NCBI GenBank assembly: GCA_007258455.2
Contig: VDFB02358134.1
Location: 213,861,314-213,925,313 of the forward strand
DNA length: 64,000 bases
Source: Sequoia sempervirens
Taxonomy: Eukaryota > Streptophyta > Pinopsida > Cupressales > Cupressaceae
Direction: 5' to 3'
Part shown: positions 24,201 through 35,692 of the stretch, one piece after another
Layout of the letters: every line of letters starts with the position of its first letter
Position numbering within the stretch: the stretch's first letter is position 1
Program-made: the position numbers and the translations under genes
The notes under the pieces: model-generated
Database searches by the model: none
What the model saw: the letters and a program-made list of their open reading frames with translations, nothing else
Told to the model about the DNA's origin: nothing

Positions 24201-26771
24201 AAAAAAAATATCATGCACACAAGGCTAAGCTTCCTAATATTCGTGCTCTAGTAGTCAAATGATAAAGAAGGCACATAATGACCAACTTCAAATGTAGAGA
24301 TATGAGAAAGATTTGATCTAATTGGTTTGGAAGAGGTCAGTGTTCTAATCCATCTAATGAGTTTGATGAGTCTTGAATAGAGCTATGCTATCGAGCCATG
24401 TGATAGAGAAATACACCAAAAATGTGAACCTTAAAACTTTCATTACTTCAAACAATGACTTTGACCTCTCAAAAACCCTGAAAAGGAAAATGCAATTGGT
24501 GGCACAAAATTTGCAATAGGTGATAGTAAATTCCTAACATTTTATTGTGTCACTGCAAATTTGTGAGGTTAGTGTTCTCCTACAAAGATACGAGAGACTT
24601 TTGTTTAACATAACAAAACTTTATGAGTACGTAGATTCCAATAGCATCATAAAAGAAACTAGAACAACGCAGTTGAAGTGAATTCTTTTACACGTAAGTG
24701 CAGCCAAATCTTGCGCAAGATATGTAAATGAATGCAAACTTCTAGACATTTATTGCTTTAGAATATTTCTGATAAACAAAAGCAACAGTGATAGAAATTC
24801 ATTGATATTAATGGTAGAAGCAGTGAATTATAAAGTTAACACAATTATCTGATGGTGCCATATCATACGATGGATGCTGCAATATGATTGACCATGATCT
24901 TCACTGTAATACACCAACTGTATAGGAGAAAATTTATTTGATTGTGAATGATACAAAAATGTAGACTTTCTGGAAAAGATACTTACCAACCTTTAATAAA
25001 AATAGCAGAGTACTTTCACAGCCTATCATTTAAGACATCTAATATTTCTTCAAGGCAAACTATGAATGAGTGGATGGCCATTGATGGCTTTGAGTCTACC
25101 TGTTGGGAGATTTTGAAAAAGGTACCCACTAACTAATCCAGAAAGTCCAATAAGTATGATAATTTTGACTAAGCCCTGTTTACAAGACACATGAAATTAC
25201 ACAACTACTTGCTCATGGTGAGGTAAATGAAAAACCCAATCCATTATCTTATGGTGCCATAATGATTCAAGATTAAAAAAAGAAATCCTAATCTACAAAA
25301 GGAGCACCCTTGTTAGGCGTTGGAGTTACAGCTGCGCTAATCAACAAGTATGCAAAAATATCAAAAAAATCTAGATGAGGCGCCTGTACTATCTTTTCAA
25401 AACAAAAGAGTCCCCTCATGGAATGATATGACTAAAGGATATTTGGATGGATCAAAGGTGTAGGTATTGGATAGGAAAATCAACAAATAAAAAGTGGTCG
25501 ACTTCCTTGAGACAGTCAGCTAAAAGAAAAATTATGACATGATGTAAATGCAGGGACCATATGGAAAATTCCAACAGCATAAACACGAGCCACCATTGTG
25601 GTCAAATTTTATACTACTGTGTCAATTTTATTCCCATCAATCATACAGATAAGATGCAGCAGCATATAATATCAACACAAGATTATCCAATTTGAAAGAT
25701 AGATAAAACATAACAGCATATAGAGGGGTTTCCAGTGACTTGATCACTTCACTATTAACACAAAAAGTGTTGGGTGGAAATCAAAGAGTGCTGGATGAAA
25801 AACAGAAGACACAAATGTGCTTTTTGACCATATGTAAGAATATGCAAAAAACTAATCTATTGTCAGTTTATATTTCCTATCCAACAAAAACCATTATGAC
25901 TTGAGGGTATGTGCAGGATCATCATGGAAAAAATAGGCCCTTAAGTGGCAAAATTTTTAGAAAAATCAGTGTTAGACAACTTGACATAAAAATTTGAATA
26001 AGTTATCTATATTATTTCAAAAATATCGAAGAACAAAATTTGTAGAAAATTGAATGTAGTTTCTAAACTACTATGTTTATTTAAAAATAAATAAAATCTA
26101 TTTGGTGAAAATTTGAAATTTCAATGCAGTAGTACTTAAATTTTAGGAAAAAATAAGAAGTAGGTGTCCATCTGACCACCTTAAACATAATAAAACGATA
26201 ATATATTTTTATAATATTTTATATATAAGTAGAGGACTCATGTCCGGATGTGATGCATACTTTTTTGTAATTTTTTTCTAAGTAAATAATTAATTATGAA
26301 TTTTTTATTACAACTTTTTAAAAATATAAAAACTTGTATGTCTGACCACCTTAACTTGGTCAAAACTTTATGAAATTTAATTTTTCTTTTTTTAATCCTA
26401 TAATATGTGAAGCATAGAATGTGACACATGTTTTAGATTAAAAAAATGTGATATCATTTGAAAGTTATAGACTTTTTTCAATTAGCCTATTGATTAGGAC
26501 TTTAGTCATAATTCTAATAGAAAATGAATAATAATAATTTATTAAATTCAAATTAAAGCATAATTTATATTGGTGGAAAGCTAAGAATCTCCTCTAAAAA
26601 CCCTTTTCATTTCATTAATTTTGGGTAAAAAAGAAGTCGTCAGCCACATACCCTACAAATACCCATAATATTGCCACTTTTTGGCCCATCATGATCTTGC
26701 ACATACCCTTGAGAAAACATCTTCAGGAGACTAATTTAGAGTTAATATTTTCAAATGATACTAATCAAATG
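21241..26771 (-). other. Long non-coding leader side of the 13.5-kb element (left arm)
   Basis: About 5.5 kb between the primer-binding site and the long frame, with no recognisable protein. Only short frames occur (for example 62 codons at 24948-25136 and 73 at 23709-23930), identical in the two arms but without known motifs. They could be captured host fragments or chance. Positions 26100-26250 hold a cluster of differences from the right arm. Confidence 0.5.
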
Positions 26772-26785
26772 CCCTCCTAGCGCCA
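26772..26785 (-). promoter_or_regulatory. Candidate primer-binding site (left arm)
   Basis: TGGCGCTAGGAGGG on the minus strand, four bases inside the 5' LTR end. The leading TGG would pair with a tRNA CCA end. The identity of the tRNA was not checked. Confidence 0.6.
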
Positions 26786-26789
26786 TTAT

Positions 26790-27775
26790 TGTGGATGGTG
26801 AAAATCTGCAAATGGCTAAAACTAACACACACACATTAGCATGATTATCACTTTAAAACATAGAAAATTATCAAGCATCCATATGAGATATTGAATCATG
26901 CTAAATAAACAAAGTGATAAAATACCAAAAAGACTAAGCATGCTCAAACCTATCCCATAGTGGATTGGTGCTTCTATGGAAAGAAGCCCTTTCCCAATCC
27001 TTTGCTAAGCTAAATGATAAAATTGCCTTGAAGATGATATGGATGGACAAAATTAGTTCTCAATTGAAGAGAGTGACTTTACATAAGATTTTTGGATCCT
27101 AAGATGAAGAATGAAGCCTCTATTTAAAGATTCTCAAGTTGAAAGAATGCTTATGAGAGAGAAATTTGGGATAAATATTGGACCAATGAGATGAGGACAC
27201 TTGTCATCTTGTCATAGGTTGAGGAATGAGCACATTTTGGTCAATGTGCCAAAGAGGGGGAGATTCAAATTTGAATTTGAGAGTTAAATGCTAACTTTGA
27301 CCTTTGTAAGAGACATGTAAGACCCATTAAATTCCTTGTTGGATGTACATTTCAACTTGCTTTTGAATTCAATTTTGAGGGAATATTCCTCAAAGATGCC
27401 ATGTTGATGGAAAATACTGATTTTATAAATGAATTAAAATGATTTATTGGTGCAAGTGGGAAAAGTTAGAGGATGTGATGGGTGGTTAGATTAGGTTAAT
27501 CAGGGTTAGATTAACTTAATGATGAGTAGATGCTTTGACCCATTTGAATTGAATATTTTGATTTATTTAAATTAAAAAGGGATGAAAGGTGATTTTAGAC
27601 TTAATTAAATAAAGGATTGATTTATTTAATCAAGGAGGGTGATGTCAGGATCAAATTTGATTTATTTAATATAAGTTGGTGACTTTAGGAGATTGATAAA
27701 TAAACTTGATTTATTCAAGATGAATGGATGAATATGACCTAATCAAATGCATGATGCTAGTTTTGCATGTCTACA
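26790..27775 (-). repeat. 5' LTR of the 13.5-kb element (left arm)
   Basis: 986 bp, partner of 14283-15266, followed by the CTATG duplication at 27776-27780. The minus strand carries TTTAAATAG as a TATA-like site, about 660 bp into the LTR. Confidence 0.93.
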
Positions 27776-28917
27776 CTATGAATGGCTAAATCAAACAAGT
27801 GCCTACAAATATATGTTTTATTATTGTACACATATTTTATATTAATGCTTATTGTTTTCAGTGTCCACTAATAGAATCCCTCTACCATAAACATCAGATG
27901 ATCCATTCTAATCCCAATAAGATTAAGGCTAGAAATAAAATTAATGTTTTCATGACCAAGTGAATAACATTGTTGTCTGTGCTAAGCCCAAAATAGCATA
28001 GGTTTTACATGTTGGCTTCTAAACGTATACGTGGAAAAACAAAAAAAACTGGAAGCAGAGGCAACAACGTCACATCTTTGTTTAGGTACGGCCAAGAAGA
28101 TGGATATTCAAACCCACCTACAAACATCACCATTATCACACAGTCATTATGTCTGGTGTGGAAAAATAGAAAGAAATGGTTTAATGTGTCTTTCATATAT
28201 CTCCATCTCCATCTCCATCCATCTATTACAAATCAAAGATCTGATTGCAAGTGTGTTATTTACTTTTTCTACAAGTCAACTAAAATGATTCTAGAACTGA
28301 ACATATTATAATGTTTCTACTGTTCCCTGACAGTAATTATTTGCTTCCTTTGTTAATTTTTCGTTGGTGAGACAACAAGTGAACTGCTAGGGTGAAGACA
28401 TATTTGAAGCTGCTTTCCCATCCATGAACATCGACACACTATGATTATGCTCTTGATTTTCGTTTGAAAGTATAAATGAGTGTATATGAGCGGATCTACG
28501 ATGATCTTTAGGTGTAAATTACTATTGACTATTTGATGGTTATTTTATTTTATATTTAAATATAATATCAATCAATCAGTGATGTTTTTCAAATTTTGGA
28601 CTTTTTGGAGGTAGTTTTTGGTATAGGATTTATGATTATGGAGGACGATATTTTATTTTTAGCAAGAGACACACTGTGTTAGGTTCCTAACAATAATTAT
28701 TGCTCGATAGAGTAGTTGTTACATAATTTGATTTCAAATAATCATGTGCCTATTATAATGTATGTTGTCCTATTTATAGATGCAGATTGACATTAAAAAA
28801 TGATTATAAAAAAAGCAAGCAATATGTTAATAAATCAAGTAAATTAAAGAAATAAATGATATGTGTCATAATATGATATATGGGGACATTTTTGCAATCA
28901 AGTTTTAGGGCAATAGG
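27776..28917. other. Inner end of left arm, with diverged repeat unit C
   Basis: Unit C of the diverged repeat lies at about 27870-28345, in the same orientation as units A and B. It shows that the 13.5-kb element landed inside that array. The rest is AT-rich without a gene, and the sequence stops at the gap. The 100- and 85-codon frames here are overlapping shadows of unit C. Confidence 0.6.
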
Positions 28918-29017
28918 NNNNNNNNNNNNNNNNNNNNNNNNNNNNNNNNNNNNNNNNNNNNNNNNNNNNNNNNNNNNNNNNNNNNNNNNNNNNNNNNNNN
29001 NNNNNNNNNNNNNNNNN
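28918..29017. other. Assembly gap, exactly 100 N
   Basis: A run of 100 N, the usual placeholder for a join of unknown length. The base before it (28917) is still inside the left inverted-repeat arm and pairs with 42149, while the base after it is unrelated spacer. Confidence 0.98.
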
Positions 29018-30289
29018 TTCCCACTTGCTACTATAATTAAATAATTATGTCAATTGTTTAATTAGTCATTTTATCTTTTTCTACCATGAATTAATTAAAT
29101 TTTATTTAATTAATGACTTGCCTTTTTCTCCCACTTTTTGAATTAAATTTCTATTTAACAAAAAAGATAACTTGCCTTTTTCGTCTAAGATTTAAATAAT
29201 GTTTCGATTATTTAACTCGCCACTTTCCTTTTCGAACTAAATGATTCTTTAGAATTATTTAATTCCTTTGCCAGTCTTATTTCTATCATGTCCTATCTCA
29301 TTTAATTTCACCGTTGATTGAGATTAAAATCATCTAATATTGGTCGTTCATTCAAACTTTTGTTTTCTATAAAAGGCACTTACATTTTCCATTTTTAGGA
29401 TCCATAATTTACACTGAGACAATTATCTTCAAAATTGTGCTATCATAACCTAAGGATATTGTTGCATACTCACAATCTAAGGGAAATTGAGCATTCAAAG
29501 CAAAATGGAGAAGGCCAATGGAGGTAATGAATTTATGGTATGAATATTTTGTAATTTTCCTTAGTTTATGCTTATATGTTCTTCATTGCTATATTAGGGA
29601 TTTAAGGTTCATATTGGCATGTTATATGATCTTAACCTCAAATTTTCTTGATTATAGGAAACACCAAAATATTATCTGGGTACCCATTAGTTTTTGCATG
29701 AAACAAGTAAATTTTTTAAAAATAAAATCAGAAGGGTTGTGTTTGCATTGTTGGCTAACAAAATTTACCCTTTTTTCAAAAATTCATAACTTGAGCATAT
29801 GGTGTCCATTTTTTCAAAAACATTAGATTGTCAAAAAGATGATTTCATTGTCTACACAGATCTGAGGTCAATTTTTTTCATGGAGGAAGATGTGAAAATT
29901 AATCCTTGTATGCAATCTTTCCATTTTGAATACTTTATGTTTTCATTTTATCTTTGATTTTTGCATGTTTTACATGTTCTCTTTTTACAATCTTGGGGTA
30001 TTTTAATAAATGAACTTCAATAAAATTCCATCAGGGGGGATTCTTGCATAATAATTTGATTAGAGTGTAGTCACTTGGCATGCACTTTGATCCCATCTTC
30101 ATATTGATGACAACTCACATGATTTGTATCTGGATTCTGTAGTTTCTTTTGGCCATAATCTTTCTCATAACTTGACACATTTTGGTTCACATCAATTCAT
30201 GCCTCAGATTGAGAACCTATGGTTAGTGATCTTGAATTGAATCAAATTCTCATCAGGTCACATCTGAATTTGACGGCCATTCATTTTAT
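29018..30289 (+). other. Unassigned AT-rich region with promoter-like site
   Basis: TATAAAAG at 29368-29375 is followed 130 bp on by an ATG in good context (29505), coding six residues before a GGTAATG donor-like site at 29521. This resembles an LTR promoter and leader of an element cut by the gap, or a first exon. No protein family is visible, and the 102-codon frame at 29518 looks like intron or chance. Confidence 0.35.
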
Positions 30290-30875
30290 GGTTATGTGTC
30301 ATAAAAAAATGGTCCCTTGACATTTTTGTGGCCTTTTAGGTCTTGTTTCATGGTGTTGGAACTATATTGCTTTGATTTTATGTTGTAACATGGCTTGAAC
30401 ATGCTTATTTAGGTATTAAAATTCAAAGAATGACATCTTGTGAAGGTGTTGTGAAGTTTTGTAAGACATTTCTACATTCTTCTAGACTCTATTTAATGCA
30501 TTTCACCTAAAAATCACCTTTTCATCACTAAACAAGTCCTATTTTGAAGTGTTGTAAAGTCTTGTAACAAACTTTCACACTTTTCTAGGCATATTTTTAC
30601 TATTTACACCTTTCTCATGATTTATTTTGTCTCTTTATGCCCTCATAAGTTGTAATTAAGTGTATTTTTGCATATTATCCTGACAAACAACATTAAATAC
30701 AACATATTTCCTGACACCTATTTTTAGGTCCTAGGTGGGACCCATTCCCCATGGGTGGCGAATACCCCTTGGCCCCAAATTCAAAATATTTCAAAATTTC
30801 TTTCTGGATTTTATTCAAAAATACTTGGTGTCAGCCTGTGATGAGGTATGAATGGATACTAAGGCACAATAATTG

Positions 30876-30883
30876 TATAAATA
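30876..30883 (+). promoter_or_regulatory. LTR TATA box TATAAATA (central 5' LTR)
   Basis: Lies about 580 bp into the LTR and is conserved at 37975-37982 in the 3' LTR and at 58971-58978 in the right-arm relative. Confidence 0.6.
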
Positions 30884-31486
30884 AGTGTTTTTCATCTTAT
30901 TTTACATCCTCCAACATTCACAAGAAATCTCAAGCATTCAAGCATTTTACATCAACAATTCAAGCACTATTCAAGCACTTTGAAGCTCCCATTAACATTA
31001 CTTCAGACTTGCATCATCAAGGGTTAGGTAAGTTAATAACACTTGCATGTTATTAGTTTATCTTTCTCTTTCATTTCATTATCTTTTCAAGGGTTTAATT
31101 ACCGAAAGTGGAGTTTGACCAAGGAAAACCCCTATCCACTAACCCTAATCTTTTTTCCCCTATTGCATGTTTGTTTTCAACCCTTTGTATGCAGATTTGA
31201 TAGGTTATTAGGTGTTGAAGATTGATTTCCAAGTCAACATTAGTCAATTTCAAGCTTGGAGAGAGTTATTTGTCCATTTTTTGCATAACTGACTTCAACA
31301 ACCTGACAAGCAAACTTTTCCAGATCTGGTGTTGTAGAGTTGTTTCTTGATTTTTCAAAACTTTGGGAGATGACTGATTTTCCACCTATGGAAAATGAGT
31401 CCCACCTTAGGACTGAAAAATATGAATTTTGTCAAATTCCAGATTTTAACAAACAAAAACCAGCTCCCAACACTTTTTCACTAGTA

Positions 31487-31520
31487 GGACTAATTCGCCA
31501 CCCTGGGCGAATGAGTCCCA
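31487..31520. repeat. Imperfect hairpin, GGGACTCAT-type (central 5' LTR)
   Basis: Halves GGACTAATTCGCC and GGCGAATGAGTCC flank a CACCCT-type loop. The matching hairpin in the 3' LTR (38594-38627) has ATTCACC and GGTGAAT instead, so the pairing is kept. Other central members are at 30735-30769, 32151-32186 and 37831-37866, with degenerate versions near 31376-31406 and 38481-38509. Confidence 0.78.
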
Positions 31521-31877
31521 CTGTGGAAAATCAGTAATTTCCATCAGCATTCAGAACACTCTAGATTCATCACAATTCATCTAGGTGCACTTAGATTCAT
31601 CCCTATACTTTTTGTTTTGCAGTATTTCTTCATTTACATAGTTGTTTGCATATCACAATGTTTTTTCAAACATAGCTTAAATTGCACTTTTGCATCTATT
31701 TCCATTCATCTAGGTCAATCAATTGCATTTAGTTAAGTCCATTTACATTAAAAAAAAATTCACACATCCTAATTTGAGTGAATCATTAGCATTTTTGGCC
31801 CTATCTCTCTCCTTTTAGGTGAAAAACCCTAGAAGTGCAAGCGTAGCATTTGGGTCCCAAAAATCAATGTTTCATTT

Positions 31878-31891
31878 TGGTGAACCTGACT
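31878..31891 (+). promoter_or_regulatory. Candidate primer-binding site (central element)
   Basis: TGGTGAACCTGAC three bases after the 5' LTR. The same TTTTGGTGAACCT follows the arm LTR (60116), which supports a functional site. The matching tRNA was not identified. Confidence 0.55.
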
Positions 31892-32496
31892 TTTGAACAC
31901 TTTGATTTTCTGATTGCATTAAAATATTGCATCTTAGTTTCCATTTGAATTAGCATTCAATTAGTACATTGATTTTTTATTGCATTTTAGGACTTTTTAT
32001 TTTGCATTAATGAAAACTTCTTTTAGATTTCATTTTCGCATTACATCTCATTGAAAAAAGTAAAAAATTTGCATTCTACATCTGTACTTGCATTCTGTAG
32101 AGCATTTAAATCATCCATAGTTTTTTTTAAATCACCAAAAAATTGCATACTGGGACTCATTCACCACCCAGGGCGAATTGGTCCCTCTGTACTTTTTTAT
32201 CAGCATTTCTAGCATTTTTCCTACATTTCTATTTTTTGTAGTTTGTTCTTTGTTATAGTTAGTAGAATCTCTATTATTTGCATTTCAGAGCTCTTAGATT
32301 AGCTTGCATTTTCATTCACCCATCCTTTGTGGTACTTGTATGAGTGTTTGGTGCCCTGTTGATAATACTTTAGTGAGAAGAAGTTCTAGACTCATGGCAT
32401 CCCACGATAGCACTTTTGTTGTGGACCTTGGGATCTCATGAGCTCCTACTCCTAGTATGGACACTGGTACATTAGGCCCTGAAAAATACCACTTCT
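31892..32496 (+). other. Leader of the central element
   Basis: Non-coding, rich in TTGCATT and ATTTGCATT words, with one hairpin (32151-32186). It resembles the leader in the arms (60116-60980). Confidence 0.6.
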
Positions 32497-33166
32497 ATGC
32501 CTTCACCTTTCCATCCAATGAATTTTTACAACCAAAACAAATCTCTTCTGCAAGAAAAGGTCATTAATATTCATGAGGACTTTGCACATTTACAACAAGA
32601 CTTGTCCCTTGAATTTTTTTCCCAAACTACCATACCTACCATTGAGAACCTTCATCGCCTAATTGAAAGTGATGATGGCTTGCACCTGCTAAAGAAAATT
32701 GCTGAGATTCACAATAAACATGCCTCTTCTAATACCAATCTGCAAACATTTTCGTAAGCCAAGGACAATCTCAAGTTCCCCCCCTTCAACCGTAGCATCT
32801 ATACCAACTTATACAAATCTGCAAGTCACTACAACTATGCAACATGTTAGTTATATGGATCCTTCCTTTGCAATTCCACCTAACATTCCTACCTCTCTTG
32901 TGGCATCACAACTCCCTTCCACCACCTTCACACCCCTTAGTATTCCTTTCACTTCCTCTCACACCCCTTACACTCCACCATTTTCTCTCCCATCTCGCCC
33001 TACATACCCCGACCCTATTCTTACACAACTCCTTACCACTGTTTCTTCCATGAAACATCAACTTTCCACCATCAGTCAAGGTAAAACTACTCCACCCACA
33101 TATCATGTCTGTAGTAGCCCCTTATCCTTAGAAATCTTACATACCCTGATGCCACAAGGGATATAA
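32497..33166 (+). pseudogene. N-terminal gag-like region, low complexity
   Basis: An 86-codon frame (LLQEKVINIHEDFAHLQQDL) is followed, after a frame change, by a Pro/Ser/Thr-rich stretch (32760-33120). This is typical of the variable N-terminal part of plant gypsy gag. Being proline-rich, it gives open frames in several registers and only one can be real. It is placed just upstream of the conserved gag core. Confidence 0.5.
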
Positions 33167-33175
33167 ATGCCTTAG

Positions 33176-33893
33176 TTTGAGAAATACGGAGGAAAAGGAG
33201 ATCCTATCAACCATGTTAATGCTTACACAACTTTATGTAGTGATTTTGTCCTTGATGAGAGACTTTTAGCCAAACTTTTTCTAAGAACCTTGAAAGACAC
33301 TGTATTAGAATGGTTTTCCAACTTTCCTAATCATTCCATTTGTTCCTTCAATGAACTTGTGGATGCTTTCATAAGTAATTTCCAAGTTCACATGACACCT
33401 AGGAAAACAATGGTTGACCTCATGCGATGTAGACAAAACACAAATGAAAAAGTCACATATTTTATTTCACGATACCAATCCTTGTATGCTCAAATAGATG
33501 TCAAGATTCCTAATGCACATCTGCAAAAGATGTTCATTGAAAACTTGCACACAAATCTTTAGGATAAGTTAACCATGCATGATGAAATTCCCTTCATTTA
33601 TGCATTTATGCACAACATTGTGTGAATATCATAACTTGGTTTCAAGTCGTGATTCGAAATCCACTTCCCACTGAGCTGAAAAACCTGAACAAAACAATCA
33701 AAACAACAATAACAATCAAAACTTTCACAGACCAAATAGAGGCTTTTTACAGTTTAATTTTCCTCCTCAACAACAACCACAAACAACCCAACAAGTTCAA
33801 AATTCAATGGCCGCTATTAAGGCATCCATGCCTTAACCTTATGGAGATCCAAAAAGACAATTCACTCCTTTACTTGATACCCTTCATAATACA
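33176..33893 (+). pseudogene. Ty3/gypsy gag capsid core
   Basis: The frame of 33290-33562, read back to about 33176, has FEKYGGKGDPINHVNAY, then KLFLRTLKDTVLEWFSNFP and SFNELVDAFISNF. This is the classical retrotransposon gag core that builds the particle. It ends in a stop at 33560, and the following 330 bp are frame-broken Asn/Gln/Pro-rich sequence, including the 91-codon frame at 33622 that is probably a shifted reading of it. In the family the protein assembles around element RNA in the cytoplasm. Confidence 0.85.
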
Positions 33894-34442
33894 ATGAACC
33901 AATTAATTCAAAAATGCATGCTCACGTTGCCACCTGTTAGACCACTTGATCTAAACCAACCATTACCACCCAATTTCAAGCCTAATTCTTATTGTCATTT
34001 TCATCACCAGAATGGACATGACACTGAATATTGTAAGTGTCTAAAACATTTAGTTCAAGACCTCATTGATTCATGCCATTTTTCCATCGAGGGTGTTAAT
34101 GATCAAGTCAATAAGTCCATTGCACCCCCTTACCAAAATTTACAAATTTTCACCAATCCTATGCCTAAACATACTACCTCATTTGTCAAGGCTAGTGAAC
34201 CTTCAAAGACTGATGTAATGACTATTGATACAAATAGTGAACAACATGATACAAATCCTATTGTTACCCAAGTTAGTTCTATGGATAACCTTGTGGCTAC
34301 GATAGACGTTATCCCTCGTAAGGGCCAAACCACTAAATTGCTTGATTTTACTTTTTTTGCTAAAGAAATACTCCAAAAGCTTCCTGATGGTCCTCTCTAC
34401 ATGGCCGGAAGAATCTATGATAATCCCACTAATGGGATATAA
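33894..34442 (+). pseudogene. Gag C-terminal zinc-knuckle-like region
   Basis: This 182-codon frame holds YCHFHHQNGHDTEYCKCLKH near residues 43-62. It is a Cys/His cluster in the place of a nucleic-acid-binding knuckle, of the CxFH...GHxxExC kind seen in plant Tat-type elements. It runs on in the same frame, past a stop at 34440-34442, into the protease-like part. Confidence 0.75.
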
Positions 34443-35072
34443 ATAGATCCTGCTTGTGGTGAGAATTGGATCACATAAGAGTTTCTGGTATTACATGAAC
34501 TATATCAAGATGATTATAATAAACCCATTTCATGGATTAAGACACATAATGGTTTTGCATTCCCTATGATTGGATCAATCGTTCTACCTTTACAAATAGG
34601 ACCTAAGACTTTGGATGTGACATTTTCCATTGTTCCACAATCTGACCAATTTCGTTTGTGGCTAGGCCTCCCTTGGCTTTGCTCAATGAAAGTGGTCCCT
34701 TTAGTTGTTCATAAGTGTTTGAAGTTTCCACATAGAAATGAGGTATTCACCGTACATCATAGTGGCTTTCATCATGTATCTTCCAAAGGTAACTTTTCAT
34801 TATAAGCCTTTTCGCCTGAACCCATGGAACCTATCACACCTCGAAAGGACTTATTTTACATAGCATATCAAAAATTCAAAGCCAAGAAAATTTCTCAATT
34901 GTCTCTTCATGGTATGTACATGTCTACTTCTGCACCTCCTATCATAGATGAAACCATGCTTCAACCTGAGTCAAACATTGAAAAAACCATACAACCTACT
35001 AAACAATCACCTCTTGACACTCCCCAGCTATCGTTTAAACGACCAAGAGCAATTGAAACAAACCCTACTTAG
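34443..35072 (+). pseudogene. Aspartic-protease-like region of the gag-pro frame
   Basis: Same frame as the gag tail. It reads IDPACGENWIT, then LPLQIGPKTLDVTF and LWLGLPWLCSMKVVP, which matches the layout of plant gypsy protease domains (active-site strand, then a late LG.PWL block). The expected D-T/S-G active site is not intact: IDPAC stands in its place, so activity is doubtful. Stops occur at 34440, about 34478 and 34803, and the frame ends at 35072. Confidence 0.7.
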
Positions 35073-35692
35073 CATCCTTGAATTAAACAAGTGTATAAAG
35101 CCAAAGAGAAAGTGGTTGATCCATCCTCTTTAGTTTCTTTTTTTCTTCCCCTTCGAAAGTAGAAGAACCTCTAATGAATCACTCCGCTCTTACACCTCAA
35201 CAACTCCAAAATAGAATTAAAAAGAACTACGGTGCTAGGGAATGTAGGCGTCGTCGTCGTCTCCTTACTCATCAATCTCACATAGAAGAAGATAAAGACA
35301 ATCAATCTTTATCTTTGACAAAAACAATAGATGACCACCCTCCCTCTCCTAACCTGGCACAAGATAGTCTAGTCCAACAATCACAACAAATTGAACATCA
35401 ACCTTTTCTTTTGATACATCCATCTTTAGAAATTACCCTTCGTCCCCTTGTTGTCATTAATCTTGATGATGACGATGATGATGCAGAGATTTCCAAAATA
35501 GATGAAGAAATACAAAATAATTTAAACTCTTTATTTTCCTCCACAATGAGCTTAGATGAAAGATCATCTCCACTAAGTGAAGAGCTTGGTGCGACTTCTA
35601 GTTTGGCACTTGCAATTATTCGTTTGGACAGTCAACCACCCTCACATTACACTGAAAATGATTGGGAGGTGGATGACTTGTTAGATAGTTGA
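35073..35692 (+). pseudogene. Acidic tail of the gag-pro frame
   Basis: After a frameshift near 35140, 172 codons stay open: a basic patch (RECRRRRR), then Ser/Gln-rich sequence, an INLDDDDDDAEI acidic run and an end at WEVDDLLDS. No known domain. In related autonomous elements RT would follow; here nothing does. Confidence 0.55.

Larger units (their letters stand above)
14283..27775 (-). mobile_element. Complete 13.5-kb non-autonomous LTR retrotransposon (left arm)
   Basis: LTRs of 984 and 986 bp begin TGTAGACATG and end CATCCACA on the minus strand. They are bounded by a perfect CTATG duplication (14278-14282 and 27776-27780). A primer-binding candidate sits just inside one LTR and a textbook polypurine tract abuts the other, fixing orientation as minus. 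No RT, RNase H, integrase or protease motif is present in about 11.5 kb of interior, so it would need enzymes from elsewhere, as large retrotransposon derivatives do. The only coding trace is the long decayed frame at 17987-21240. The mirror copy is at 43291-56706. Confidence 0.93.
7150..28917. repeat. Left arm of giant inverted repeat (about 21.8 kb)
   Basis: Reverse-complement partner of 42149-63839. Paired coordinates sum to 70989 for left positions up to about 16.4 kb, 71062 for about 17.3-21.3 kb, 71063 for about 22.3-25.1 kb and 71066 for about 26.4-28.9 kb, so the arms differ in length by only about 77 bp. Predicted frames of 293, 182, 144, 134, 132 and 112 codons are identical between arms. 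The outer 0.75 kb and parts of 15.9-17.3 and 26.1-26.3 kb are visibly diverged. Homology runs right up to the assembly gap at 28918. Confidence 0.95.
30295..31874 (+). repeat. 5' LTR of the central element
   Basis: 1580 bp, highly similar to 37390-38981. It includes hairpins at 30735-30769 and 31487-31520, a TATA box at 30876 and a block ACCAAGGAAAACCCCTATCC near 31117 that is shared with the arm LTRs. Confidence 0.92.

Noticed and set aside
32844..33106. Additional plus- and minus-strand frames in the gag N-terminal region
   Set aside because: Proline/serine-rich coding sequence leaves other registers open; only one reading can be the gag frame.
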